This document shows, piece after piece, positions 22,258 through 35,894 of a stretch of DNA of 64,000 nucleotides. The notes under the pieces are model-generated. The model did not search any database and had not been told where the DNA came from. It saw nothing but the letters and a program-made list of their open reading frames with translations. Source of the DNA: Hippophae tibetana (lineage: Eukaryota > Streptophyta > Magnoliopsida > Rosales > Elaeagnaceae); contig CM072810.1 of NCBI GenBank assembly GCA_037013495.1, positions 107,794,398 to 107,858,397 of the forward strand, in the 5' to 3' direction. Made by a program: the position numbers and the translations under genes. Each line of letters starts with the position of its first letter. The first letter of the stretch is position 1.

Positions 22258-22730
22258 TATCATATTTGATTAAGTTTTTTCCCCTTCCACAAAAATAACT
22301 CAATAACAATCCTTTCTTATTTATACATATCTTAAGTGACATAAAGTAGTAGTAAAAAATTGAACATCATTTATTTTATAAAAATTCATTTTTTTCGAAA
22401 ATATCCGATGGTCAACTTGTTTTGATAAATTCTCCTATATGTTGTACAATCCTGATTCCTTGGTTATGGCTAATTATGCTGGTTTTTCATGGTAATATGC
22501 AATTAAAGAAGAGTTGACTGAATCTTTCAACTACTGTTTACAATTTAAGAAATGATGTTGCATGAAATGCCTGATGTTCTTTAGTCCAATTGCAGATTAG
22601 CTAAATTTCTCTTGGTCTTTTTTGGATTCAGATACATAACTATAAGTTGAACGTCCATACACAAAAAGAAGTAAAAAGATAGATAAAGAGAGGAAGAAAA
22701 ACATTACCTGGAAGCACCCAAGCAATTTCT
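22258..22730 (+). pseudogene. TNL1 3' flank with a stranded copy of the normal TNL C-terminus
   Basis: About 22395-22565 matches the end of TNL2 exon 5 (the GGTCAACTTGTTTTGA segment and what follows), but broken by small changes and placed after the TNL1 stop. The 160 bp before it (22231-22390) have no counterpart in TNL2 and look inserted. The insertion gave TNL1 its new ending and left the old one as 3' flank. From about 22560 the flank matches that of TNL2 up to about 22731, where TNL3 begins abruptly. Confidence 0.65.
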
Positions 22731-25493
22731 TTTGCAAGTAAAATTCATGAGGTCGTTGATCAGCATAGTGATGCATTTGAAGGAATTGTAAGATATGCTA
22801 ATGGCCATCCTTTGGGTCTTGATGTTTTCGGCTCTTTATCCATTGAAAGAAGTTCAATTGGTGCATTTGAAGGAGTTGTAAGATATTCTAATGGCCATCC
22901 TCTGGGTTTTGATATTTTTGGCTCTTTATCCATTGAAAAAAATTTAATTAGTGCATTTGAAGGAATTGTAAGATATGCTAATGGCCATCCTTTGGCTCTT
23001 AATGTTTTGGGATCTTCATTATATGAAAGAAATGTTAATGAATGGATGTATACTTTGGATCAACTTAAGCAATATCCTAATCAAGAAATATTGTGCTCGT
23101 TGAAACTAAGCTTTGATGGATTGAATGAACCTGATAAGGAAATATTTTTTGATATTGCTTGTTTTTTCAACAATATAAATTATGATTATCCTGTGAAAGA
23201 AATGTTAAGAAGCTTTCGTTCCTGTTCAGACATAAGCATAAACAACCTTCAGAGTAAATCCCTACTAAGTAAACAAAGTCACTTCACAGATATATATATA
23301 TGCATGATTTAGTGTCAGAATTGGCCAAACATATTGTTAACCAAGAATCTCCACGTAATCCTGGCAAGCGTAGTAGAGTATGGGGTTTCAATGATGTGCT
23401 TGAAGTGCTTACAAATAATCTGGTACGTAATAAATTTTACTAGAATGTAAACATGAATTTTGTCCTTAGGCATTTCTCATAATTTCCTAAAAAATATTTT
23501 TTCTAAACCAATAACTTAGTCATTAGTACTTTTATATTCAACTAATTTAGTCCTTTTTTTTATTTATCAAAGTTACTCAAAATCTACTAACATAATTATT
23601 TAACATCTTTTAAATGCAAAACTATCTCAATTAAATTTATTTTTCGTTTAAGAGATATAGATATTTTTAAATTTATGAAAGCATATTTATATTATAAATA
23701 AATTTAAAAGGTGTTGGGTATATATGTACAAAATGCATCAAAAAATTAAAGATGTGTTCATAGGGAGGGATAGACATGAAACTATTTAAAAAACCAAATA
23801 GGCATTAAATTGAAACAAAGTATAATTGTGTTAGGTTTTCAAATTTTAGTAAAAGCATGCATAATTAGTGTGCCTCATCATTGGTATAGGGAACAGAAGC
23901 TGTTGAAGTGATCGGTAAACTTGAATATTTTTGGCCACAATCTCCTTTAAGGTGGACTGTTGATTCACTTTTGGAGATGCCTAACTTAAAATGTTTGATG
24001 AGTCAATATGCAAGCATTGAATTTCTTTCTTACAAATGTGATGATGAGCGACGGAGGTCTTCTACGGTAAAATTATTTATCTAATTTAGTTTTAAGTATT
24101 TATAAAGCTTTTTATATATTCAGTTTTTATATGTGAAATTAATACTTCTTTGTTTGCTGTTTAATTGATATCAGGTACTGAAAAAACTAGTTGTAGTCGA
24201 TCTAAGAGGTTCTAATTTTACCTGCCACAGCATAGACTTCAGTATTATCCCAAATCTGCAGAGATTGTACCTCCATTATTGTCGCAATTTACGTAAACTT
24301 GATCAATCTGTTGGAAGTCTCAAACAATTGGTTCATTTGGATCTAAGTCACTCACATATTGAGTGTCTTCCAAGTAACATTGGGAACCTGAGCAACCTTA
24401 TGGAGTTAAATTTGAGTGCATGTAGAAGACTGCAATTGTCAAATTCCTTATTAGGTTTATGCTCTTTGGTATTCTTAAATCTTTCTCATTCTTTACTAGG
24501 TGATGGAGCAATACCTGATGACATTGGTAGCTTATCCTTGTTAAAGGAGTTAAACCTGAGTGGAAACTACTTTACGAGCATTCCTGAAAGTATTTCTCAA
24601 CTCTTTCAGCTCACACGTCTTGATTTATACAATTGCAAGAATCTTGTGTGTTTACCAAAACATCTTCCGTTAAGTTTGAGATTACTGGATACACAAGGAA
24701 GTGATTTGTTAGCAAGATATTTACCGATATGGAACCTTGTTAATCGTGTACAAGTCCCGTTAATGAGATGTAGGAAATCAGAAGATGAATACCTAGTAAA
24801 AAACGAGAATTCACGTGATGAAGGTTCAAGAGAATCTAATAATGAATTTATTTGGGTATGTCGTCACTCTATGTGAATACATATTTCTCTTTTTCCGTTG
24901 TTTTGAATGTTTTTCTTTTCCAATTTTTTAATTCTTTGTATAAAATGATTATTTTGGTTGGTAATTTGCAGAAACGTATATCTAGTGGTATGTTATTCAA
25001 AATTATTTGGCCTCTTTTTGAAATCCCAAAGTGGTGCAGAAGTCGAGAGTCTTGTGTAAAAACTGAATTATCGACTTCTACATTAGCACCGGATATGTAT
25101 GGATATGCGCTATGTGTTGTTTATGAAGTGCTCGGACTTGACTATGGCTATTCAACATTAGAATATACTCATGTGAGAAAGGACTTTCTTTGTTATTTCA
25201 ACACTGACCAAGGTTCCCTTAAGCACCCACTTGAGTTTGACATACTGATAAGCAAAAGAGCCGGTTTATATGGACTTCTCATGTACATACCAAAAGATTG
25301 GTTTGGTGATCAACTCAATGGAGCAAGTTTCCTCCAAGCATCAGTAGATTCAATAAATGGGTCGCATGCAAGGTTGAAAGCATGCAATGCACATCTTATA
25401 TCCAATGGGTCAACTTTTTTTGATTATTTCTGCGATGTGATACTCAATCCTGAATCCATATTTATGATCAATTATCGAGATTTTTCATGGTAA
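22731..25493 (+). pseudogene. TNL3: 5'-truncated TNL with intact LRR and C-JID exons
   Basis: The TIR exon and the NB-ARC up to the GLPL region are absent; homology starts about 22731, directly in flank DNA of TNL1. The remaining NB-ARC part (to 23421) contains three tandem 90-bp copies of the GHPL segment, then FFDIACFF. A one-base frame change then occurs near 23290, so MHDLV is out of frame. The later exons keep splice sites and frame: 23890-24066, 24175-24855, 24972-25493. The LRR exon is almost identical to that of TNL1. The last exon is a C-JID form with its own variants. Without TIR and P-loop it cannot be a normal receptor. It may serve as a donor for gene conversion or be transcribed as an LRR-only fragment. 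Confidence 0.85.
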
Positions 25494-26325
25494 TACGCAA
25501 TTAAAGAAGAGTTGATTGAATCTTTCTACTACTGCTTACAATTTAAGAAATGTTGTTGCATGAAATGCCTGATTTTCTTTAGTCCAATTGCAGAGTAGTT
25601 GAATTTCTCTTGTCTTCTTTTTATTCAGATAGACTATGAATTGAACACCCACACACAATTTCTATGATGCCAGATCTTGACATGGCCTTCACCATTTACG
25701 GTTGTGCAAACAAAATTGTGGACTCTTGAACTTGTACCAGATATAATTTCATCACTTTTTAACTATTTTTCGAACATTACTAATAGATGATTGAATATAA
25801 TTCTTACTAATTCCTTTTTCTTTCATTTGAAAATGTGGGTGATTTTTTGTTTTTGATTAAGCTAATCCTTCTTGTTATCTTTTCTATAAGATAATTTTTA
25901 ATATGCCAACATTTAATTCAAATTTTCTTATTCACTAAGTTGGTCATAAGTGGACTTTGATAATTCATTGTTTATCCCATTTGTAATGAATATGGGTACT
26001 ATTGTCATACAACATGTTAGATTTAAACTTAACTTACAAGCTTATATGTACAGTGGAAGAAATATTCTTAGTCAATGTGAGACTTAACATAACATTACGT
26101 GAAAACAAACGCAATGTTAATCGATGTGAAAATCTTGAATGCAGTTACTAGATTGGTCACAGGCTAGTCCCAACGATGTTGCTCATGGACTTTCTTCTGT
26201 GCACAAAGAAATTACAGGTACTCTGATATTATTTTATTTTTACGAGCATGTTGATTATTTAATAGATATGGGTTATTATTTATTTTCTTATTTTCTTATG
26301 ATTCATATAATCAACAATTGGATAG
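25494..26325. other. 3' flank of TNL3, no gene seen
   Basis: The first 200 bp match the 3' flank of TNL2 (43366-43555). The rest shows no recognisable gene or transposon end. Confidence 0.45.
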
Positions 26326-26329
26326 TTAA

Positions 26330-29250
26330 CAGGTTTACCAGAACTAGTACATGAAGTAAGTGCTAGAGTAAGTGCAATTGAAGAATTTGATATTTAGGAT
26401 TTTGTGGTTAATATTGAAAGTTTAAGAGCTAGAATTATTACCTTTGAGAAAAATAAGGGAGGATAATCTCTATTGGCTTCTAGATCTAGTACGCCATACG
26501 CGATCAATTGATGAACATATAGAAAGTATATTGAATATGGTACAACGCTTGGTTGGGGAACTCAACTATGAAGTCTATGCCACAATTGATGCAATTAAGA
26601 TGGAGTTAGGATAGATGAACACCAAGTTCAATGTCACTTAGCAAGTCATTGCCAACCAACCAATTAACCTTGATGGTACGAGGTATGGAAAATTCATGGT
26701 GTCGAAATCTCGAGCTTACGAAAAGGTAAGGGATGCCAAAGAGCTTGAGAATATTATTTTTGACATAGAGTAATACTTTTGGTAATAGGGACTAACTCGG
26801 ATGACACAAATGTCAGAATCGCCACCATGTATCCGATTAACGATGTCAAGTTATCGTAGAGGAAAAAGTATGATAAGATTCAAAAAGGATAGTTCCATAT
26901 TAACTCTTAGGAAGATTTGAAAGAAAAGCTGATAACTCAATTCTTTCCTAAAAAAGTTGAATACATAGCTCGAAAGAAGTTATTCAATCTCAAGTAGGTT
27001 GGCTAATGTGAAGTAGTTATTAGCATTGATGTTGGACATTCAAGACATGTTAAATAAGATAATATGTTTTTCTTTTATGAATGGTTGAAGCCATAGGCAA
27101 GGACCAAATTACAGAGGCAAAGGGTTCAAGACCTTGCACAAGCTTAAGCTGCTATAGAGGACTTCACAGATTATGTTGCTAAGCCTAGTTAGAACAAGAA
27201 GACTCCACCAATTTCCAATAGAAACAACAATAAGTTCTCAAAGCCAAACAATCATAAAATGGGGGAGTATTGTTCAAGAAGCCTCAAAATGGGAAGAGAC
27301 AATCCTATCTCAAAATTCCCATAATCAAGGTTGGAAACCAAAGCCTTTATTTGGTTGCTTTCTATGATATGGCCCTTATATGAAGCTAATTTCTCAAATT
27401 ATAACCAATTTTTGCATTACAAGCTACCTTGAGTGTGGAAGAATGAGGAGATGAAGAAAAGACAGACGACAAGGAGAAGAATGGGCACATGGGTGCACTA
27501 TATTTTCTGGGAACATAATCCAAATATTGTAATTGATAAAGGACTTTTGTTTCTGGATGATACTCTAAATGGAAATGATGTAAAGACTATAATGATAGAT
27601 TCAAGAGCTACCCATAACTTCATTACAGAAGGTGAAGCCAAGAGAACTAGTTTGAAGTTGTAGAAGGATGTATGCAAAATAAAGGTTGTTAACTCTCAAG
27701 CCAGAGTCACAACATGGTTGGCTAAACAAGTAAACGTTAAACTTGGAAAATGAGAGGGATGTGCTAACTTTGTAGTCATCTCTATAGATGACTTTCATGT
27801 TATTTTTGGGATGGAATTCAAGATGGGAAAAAAAGTCATTGATGTATCCGCAGTAGAGATTTTCTTAACTATATGGGACAACCCAGATATTGTGTAGGAA
27901 AAGATGTAAGAATTGAGAAAACCAAGACTATTATCTACTTTACAGTTCAAGAAGGGTTTGAATAAGGGTGTTCCCTTATTCGTGACAATCACTATGCCAT
28001 AAGAGGAGAAAGGGAGTCACAAGGAGAAAGTTCCTTATTCAGATTGTGTAATTACTAAAGTCTAATGAAGATATCATGCCTACTTAGCTTTTGAAGACTC
28101 TTTCACCAAGGAGGTATGCAAACCACCAAGTTAAGCTCAAACCTAGAGCCAAGCCACCTGTAAAGGCACCCTACAAATGTCACCATTAAAGTTCATAAAG
28201 CTTCAAAAATAATTAAATGAGTCACTGGAGGTGAACTTTATTAGACCATCAAAAGTCCTCTATGGTGCACCAATGTTATTTCAAAGAAAATAAGATGGTA
28301 GTTTGAAATTTTGTGTTGATTATCAAGCTCTCAATAAGATAACGGTATGAAAAACTTATCTTATTCCTTAGATTTCTAATTTGTTTGATTAATTTAGTAG
28401 AGTTAAATATTTCACCAAGTTAGATCTAAGGTCGAGTACTATCAAGTTATAATAGTATAGAAGGATGAATTAAAGATATGATGTATTACTAGATATTGAG
28501 CATTTAAGTTCTCAAATGCCTTTTAGGTTGACCAATGCTCTAGTCACGTTCTGCACACTAATGAACCAATTCTTCTATAAGTATCTCAATAAATTTGTGG
28601 TGATTTATCTTCGATGATATTATAGTGTATAACTCCAATCTTGAAGAATATGTGGAGCATTTACGACTAGTTTTTTTTAAGTTGAGAAGTTATTAGTAGT
28701 ATGTGAAAATGGAGAAGTACTCATTTGCTCAAAAGACAATCAAGATTCTTGGTCACATCATTGAACATGGTTATGTGTGCATGGACATGGAGAATGTGAT
28801 GTCCATCTAGGAGTGAAAAGTGCCTAGCAATATGAAGAAATTGAGGTCATTTCTTGAGTTAAACAATTATTATTGAGGATTTGTAGTGGGCTACTCAAAG
28901 AGAAGCTTGCCCAGAGTTGTTGAAGAAATGTGTCACTTGGACATGGAATGACCAAAATCATAAATTCTTTAAAGATATAAAGAAAGTGATAATGATTGAT
29001 CCAGTTCTTGCCTTATCAAATATAAATAAGTCGTTTAAAGTTTAAACATATGCCTTTTATCTTTATTTAGGAGGGATCTCGGTTCAAGAAGAACATCTGG
29101 TAGCCTACAAAAGTTGTAAGTTGTCAAATGTAATAAGAATATATACAGCTAAAGAGAAGGAACTACTAGTAGTCACTTATTGTTCGCAGATATGGTGGCA
29201 CTATTTGGCTAAATACCGTATGTCTACTTGTCCAAGGTTATTAGTAAAGC
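26330..29250 (+). mobile_element. Degenerate Ty3/gypsy element body
   Basis: On the plus strand, broken in many places by stops and shifts, I can follow: a coiled-coil-like gag start (~26330-26640); a gag core with an LKEKLITQFFPK-like segment (~26900-27000); an aspartic protease box IDSRATHNFI at ~27595-27625 (Gly of DSGA replaced by Arg); reverse transcriptase segments DGSLKFCVDYQALNK (~28290-28340) and TNALVTFCTLMNQFF with a shifted LDDIIVY (~28530-28630); and an RNase H segment ending YTAKEKELLVVTY (~29135-29180). No LTRs were identified. It is old and inactive. It separates the TNL1/TNL3 group from the second MATH-TNL unit. Confidence 0.75.
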
Positions 29251-29899
29251 CGATGCCACATGCTTATGTGCAATACGTGTATCGATATTTTTGTAATTGA
29301 TAAATTATGTATTTTTATATATTTCAACATTTATGTCTCCTCAAACAAAGTGATGTTTCCTTAAAAAATTAAAAAAATGACAATAAAAGCTCTTTAAGAG
29401 AGAGGTGGTGAGGTGACAAAAAAATGATCTTATCATTAAAGGTGAAGTTACTAGGCATAGTTATATACTCTCTGACCCAAATCAATGAGAACAAGTAGAT
29501 TAATTTCATATACAATCTTTGTTCCATGATCTTTGATTTATGCTTGCTTTGTACTGTCTTGATTACCTCGGTGTTATTCATTACCTAAATTGTTGCTTGT
29601 TGTGTTTGATTGCTATTAATGTGCGTTAGCTTGTTGTGTTCTCGTATAACGCCTCAATAATTGGCTTGTGATTACCCTCTTGTTTACTTTGTATTCGTAA
29701 AATGTAGCAACCAAAGTCACATGTGCTAACCATTCTTACTTCCTTATAGGTATAACAAGTTCCGAATGATTCGAGTGTAACTAAATTAGTAATTACACAA
29801 TATAACAGTGAAAATTATTAATTTTTTAAAAGATGTAATTAATTCAAAATTGTGATTTAAATAAATCAACAACCTTCAACAACACCCTCCCCCCAAAAC
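29251..29899. other. AT-rich stretch without a gene
   Basis: No coding or RNA gene seen. Near the right end (29880-29925) the string AACACCCTCCCCCCAAAAC occurs twice in tandem, marking the left boundary of the block shared with 4.09 kb onward. Confidence 0.45.
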
Positions 29900-29913
29900 A
29901 ACACCCTCCCCCC

Positions 29914-32900
29914 AAAACAAGACTCATTTGGCTTCCTTAGATCCACACTCTAACTCATAGCCAATCCAATTGATTTACCATGTTTACCCTCCTTAAACTT
30001 TTGACCTTAATCAACCTTATTTACCCAAAGTTTCAAGGTCCTCTTAAAGTCTTCTAAGTTTAACGTTCTCCGTTGAACTTTTACTTTAACTTACATTATT
30101 TGTCTAAGGTTTCATAATCCTTTATATTCAACTTTTGGAATTGCCCACACTACAATGAGATAATAATCATAGGATCTTTTATCACTTTATAGGTCCAATA
30201 GTTACCATAGATTTTTACTAGAAAATGAGTTATATCCTAAAAGGTTAATTCATTGATTAAAGTTGATTCATATACTTATAAATTAATGCTTTCATTTATA
30301 TTTTATAAATGTAAGACTCTTTTTTCTTTCTTAATCTTTTTTTTTACTTATTAACAGTTGGATTAAAAGATTTTATTTGGTTTAAATTTGAGGTTATCCA
30401 TAATATATATATCTAATTCATTTTTTTCTAATGAAAAAAATGCATATTTGTAATGTAATTTTTTTAGTATGCAGAGGTTTTGTTGGTTGAGGAGAAAATG
30501 TTTTATTTTGAAGCACGTCTTTCATGAATTATCAAAGAAAGGTAGTCAATTAATAATGATCCTTTTTCCATTAAAAATAAATATATAAAAAATAAACCTA
30601 CCACACTCTCTGTCTTTCCTGTAAAATTCCCTTAGGCCTATTATTTAAAAGACTTTATGTAGATTTAATTATATAACATTATCCCACTAGTAAATAAATA
30701 AAATTTCATTTACAAAAAAACATATATTATTTTAAACTATATGAATAAATAAATAATACGTGCACATGAACGTTTTATTTTCTTTGATCAAAATTATTTA
30801 TTGGTGTTGCCGCTAAGTTTTAATGAATTATTAAAATATTTTGATTTGATATAATATGTGAAGGGGATTGCATTAATGCATAACTTAATCGCTTGACTAA
30901 ATTTAAACACGTTGTGCGAGCGGGATGTTGGTTAAAACTAAGAAAAAAATGTATCCTTCTTGTCCTTTTCTTCATTTTATATGTGCAAGTTGACTCATAT
31001 CTGTTTCATCAAAAATGAAAAAAAGAAGAAGAAGAAGCCAAAAGTATTTGTTCTATACATTTATTATCTTTTCATGAATAAGGTAACATAATAGCTAGCA
31101 TCTGAAATAGAAAGAAAGAAAAAAATGTTATCTAAATTTAAGAAAGGCTATCCTGCTGCTAAAATCAGCCATGAACAACCAGGTACTTTACTTCTATTTT
31201 CCAAATAATTAATTATCAATTAAAGATTGCAAATTTATTTTATTATTATTATTATTTTTTTTCATCGAATGTTTTACTGATCAAGTTAAGATTGAGAGGC
31301 GCAGAAATTTGTAGATACAGAAGGGAACTCCCTCCTGCGGTGAAAATAGAATCATTCTCATCAGTCAAGGAAAAGGGTGAAAAGTTTGAATCTGATGCTT
31401 TTGAAGCTCAAGGCCATAGATGGTGATTATTTTCTTAATCAATATCTAAAATAAAATTATTTTAATTTTAATCTTTCAGGGAGATCATATATAATCATCA
31501 GATAATATATATCTGAGGCCTAAGTATGATTTTGTTGGATTAATTTTGTAAAATATATATGCATTTTCACAGGAGATTATGCTTTTATCCGAATGGTAAC
31601 AGAGATGAGGATTTACGACCCAAGAAAAAAGAAAAGAATTATAATAACGTATCACTCTATCTGAATATTGTGGATACTGATGCTTATCCAAGTAGCTGGC
31701 AAGTTCATGTGAACTTTAAGTTATTTATATTTGATGCAAAGCATTACAATTATTTGACCACTCAAGGTAATTAAGCACCTTATTCTATTTTGTTTTTATT
31801 ATTTTATATGCTTGTTAATTAAGCACTTATTGATATCACATACACAATTAATTGGTACCCCCAAAATAACACACTACACTATTAGCTAGGGACGACAGGC
31901 ATGGTTGGTTATTATTAGTATTACTGTAAATATAAATAATTATATTTAAACTCTAAATTATAAAAAGTAGACTCAAAAGTTGAATTAGATTAACCCCATT
32001 TCGGCTATCAAACAGGTGGATCATATTCATTTGAAATGTTTAGCCCTAATTTAGACTCACTAATTTAATAAATATGTGAAGATAGGTAGATTCATTTTTG
32101 ACACAACCAATTTAACCTTAACCCAAATCCATGTAAAGGTTTAGACTTCGTGTTAACCTTGGAGTTATAGTACATTTTTTTTATTAATGAATAATATATT
32201 GATCAATTTATTTACGACACAACCGATTTAACTTAAATCATGATTATCCATTTAATAAATAGTTAAATACTAATCTACATATTTATAACCCAATATATTA
32301 TTTGGTATGAAAATTCAAACCTATTAAAAGTTCACGCGTTTGTATTAGATTTAGGAGTTATTTCATAAATTAGTGGTCCTATTATCAGTTATGTGCATGA
32401 GACCTATTTTAAATAGAAAATGTTGCTTATGCATATCATGTGTAGATGCAGATAATGTCGCAAAATGCTTTGATAGGAAAAACACAGAATTGGGCTTTCC
32501 ACAATTCATTTCGCATGAAGAGTTGTGTAATTCTTCTAATGGATTTCTTATTAATGACACATGTGTGTTGGGAGCAGAAGTTTTTGTGGTATACCCATCA
32601 ACGGTGGGAAAACTTACCAAGTACTGGTATCCCGCAGAATCAACTAATATATTTACTTGGGATATCAAAAATTTCTCCAAAAGAGTTGATTGGTACTATA
32701 TTCAATCTGAAATGTTTGTTGTTGACGAAAGGACTTGGTATGTAATTTTGTACCTTTTAATATATGTTTTGCCTTTTATTTATTGATAATACATCTTTTG
32801 CCATAATCCTTTGTTATTTTAGAGTGAATATTCAATTTGGTGTCTAACTTTAGATCTTGTTAATTTGATCCCTTGAAAAAGAAATGTTAACAACTTAGTT

Positions 32901-33541
32901 CTTCATTGATGCTTCTCCCATATTGATATAATTAGACACACACCATGTTTTTAGAGCCCTAGTGGTTGTAGCGTAGTGCACAAAAACTTCATTGTAAGAC
33001 ATGTAAATGTGAAGCTAGGATTCGATTTTAATGTGTTTGAATTATAAAATATTATTTAAATAGTGAAATAAATCATAATATTTAGCAAAAGTCAAGTCAA
33101 TCTTGCATCATTTGTTAAGAAGATTTTGTTCTATCTAAATAAAATAGGAGAACTCTTATAAAGGATTTAAGATAGATAATAGATGATGTCTTGACTTTTG
33201 TACCAAATTGATTATTTTATGGTCAAATGCAAGAGACCAAATTTAACACTCGATATAATTAAAATTTATGAGTATTTTATATAAATGTTATTTTCTAACT
33301 ATGTAAATTATAACTATGTAAGCACATTAATTACCATACACATCTTATTTAGTTATGTTAATTATACAAAGCTCATGTTGTTTTTCTGGTATTAAGGACC
33401 TTTTGTGTTTATCCCAAAGGGAGTGGGAGCGTATCGTTGTGCTTATTTTTACATAAGACACAGGATCTTCCAGCTGAAACAGAAATTTCTGTAAAGTATA
33501 AGATGCGTATATTAAACAAAAACAACAATAATGACAACTTG
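29914..33541 (+). repeat. Segmental duplication copy B (partner of about 4088-12797)
   Basis: Except for the 5-kb copia insertion in copy A, the two blocks align collinearly from the C-rich string at 4088 / 29914 to MATH exon 5 at about 12797 / 33541. Differences are scattered substitutions and small indels. The block lies upstream of a TNL gene in both places, so MATH and TNL were probably duplicated together. Confidence 0.85.
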
Positions 33542-34742
33542 GAAAGAACATCATCAGGTAACCTTTTATTCTCATTTGTTCTTTTCCAAGCATGCATCAC
33601 CTGTACCTATGATTTTTTATTTTTGACTCACCTAAAAATTAACTAATTCATAAATATTGAGCAAATTAACATAATACATCATTTGGGTTTAGAGCATAGC
33701 ATGTAATATCTAGACTTGTAAAAAACACAAAGATACTAATTAAAAACAATATTATTGTAAAATTTCTATCTCATAAGAAAACACAATAATTTACCAAACA
33801 AATAAAATAAGACAAAATATATTTTCATATAGGATGAATTAATGGGCAACTTGACACATGAGCTTTCAGCTGTTATGAAAATTATTTTATCTACTAAGTT
33901 ATTATGCAATTTTATAAGTAACTTTTTCATTTATGCAGTAGAGTACTTGTTGTTCTAAACATTTTAGTGCAATATATTAACTATTTTTAACACTAATTGT
34001 TTTTAGACAAACAATTAAAATTAACATAAGTATCTATTTTAGAATTGAAAAAGCTCCTGAACTTTATCTTGGACGTACAAGTCCCTAAGCAATTTTTTTT
34101 TCCTTCCCATTATGCTTCCAAACTTTTTCATTTCAATACATAAGACCTAATTCTGCAATTTATGATTTTTGTGGAAAGTGGTCTAATTAATCCTTATTTA
34201 TTCACATGCTCACATGAAAAATCAAATTAACAAATCTAACCCCAACGTAGAACACCACACTTGTGTTTTTTTAAAAAATAAATATGCAATTGATGTCACT
34301 TTATAATAAGAATAGTAAAAGAGGTGTTAAGTTAGAATATTTTTCTTACATTTCCAAGATGTGAAAGTTCATAAGGGTATATTTGGAAATTTACCAAAAC
34401 ATTACAAGTGGGGTACTTGATTAGAATAAAAATAGTGGAGGACTGGAGGTGTTCTATCTCAACCTCTTTCCCCTATTATTATTTTATAACTATAGCACCA
34501 TTCATAGTGGTCACTTGTCACCTATTCCTCTTCTCTTTTAAGTTTTTAACTATTACATACAAATAATTACTATGAGTACTGACCAAAACTTTTTACTTGC
34601 AAAAGGTCTTCGGCATCTCACCAAAGGAGAGAGTATCTATGAGAATAACATGATTAACTTCGAGGATCTCCAACAAGCTTCCAATGGATACATAAAAAAT
34701 GATACATTAACCGTTCAAGTTATAGTTTTTGTATTGATTTGA
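31125..34742 (+). CDS. MATH-domain (TRAF-homology) protein, copy B, six exons, 317 aa
   Basis: Exons 31125-31182, 31305-31422, 31573-31766, 32452-32737, 33397-33557 and 34606-34742 total 954 nt and close in frame with a TGA. Introns have GT-AG ends. The start is ATG at 31125 (MLSKFKKGHP). Two MATH domains: about residues 30-172 (RLCFYPNGNRDED, then LGFPQFIS and GFLINDTCVLGAEV) and about 191-317 (WDIKNFSKRVDW, then FCVYPKGSGSVSL, NGYIKNDTLTVQV). Such plant proteins bind partners through the MATH fold; TRAF-domain MUSE13/14 proteins of Arabidopsis control NLR receptor turnover, so the TNL neighbourhood is suggestive but not proof. Exon 2 lacks three codons present in copy A. The last exon was found by motif only and is the least certain. 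Upstream about 800 bp match copy A. Confidence 0.75.
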
Positions 34743-35894
34743 TTTATGCAAATCAATGATAAAAAGGAATGAATATATTTTCGATGTTACATACGTTATG
34801 ATTATGATATATTGTTATTTACATAATCATATATAAAATGTCAAAAAGATGATCATATTTTATCAAATTAGATTAAAATGGTGAAAAATGGTTAAATTTG
34901 AAAGAATTTTTTTTTTGGTAATAATTGAAGTATATACGGTTCAACTTGAAGTTTTATTGTGTTCAAAGTTGTTTTTGTTTCGAAGAGAGCAAGTGTATTT
35001 ATGTTAATATAAGTATGATGTAAATAAATACATGTGACATGCCCCTGATATCATATATCTCAATCAATATAGATGATTCATATTTTAGACCAAAGAATGT
35101 TAAGTCATCAAATTAACATATTTTTTATATATTCCTTTAAGGGATAAATACTCGTAATTATCACAAACTATCTAAAAGCGATAAATAAGAGAATAAGATA
35201 GCCACACAATGTCTCTCTCTCTCTACAATGTATGACCTATGAGGACTACGAGCATTGATTGTTAGATTCTAGATCTATCTTCTTTCCTAATACTTTTATA
35301 TTCTATGTATATCATTGAATTAAATATTGGACCAAGGTCCCAACGAATTCATTTCATGATCAGAGGGCAACAAAATCGGAAGGAGAATATCGCCCCCTTT
35401 GGTGATGACAAAATTTGATATAAAAGTCTAGTGTCGTATGTTAGAATGAATAATTGTATTCTACCAATACAAAAATTTCTTCTGGATTTTTTCTACCAAT
35501 TTTTCTATTAGATTTGTAAAAAGAAAAAAAAGGATGAATTCACGTTACACATTGGGGTTATAGCCCTAATAATCATTATAATTGAACAATGGTTTAACTT
35601 TTGACTCCTTCAACAAGTGGAGCTTCCATAGGTCACTAAATAGTAAAGCTCAACTACCTCTTGATGATGGTGTAGCAAAAAGGGGATCCTACATTGCATA
35701 TATAGTTTAGTCAAAAAGTTTCCAAATGTTCTTAAGATTTTATTTATATTGTGTGAATGATACAATATAAATACATATGTGGGATAAATTATGAACAAAT
35801 ATGTATATACTTGAGAAGAGACATAGTATCCTACAATATGAATATATATGGAGGATAAATTTGGTGAGAATGTTCATGAGACATTGAAGACAAA
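34743..35894. other. Intergenic stretch, nothing recognised
   Basis: AT-rich DNA with a short CT microsatellite at about 35212-35224. No exon-like frames with known motifs were seen. Confidence 0.45.
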
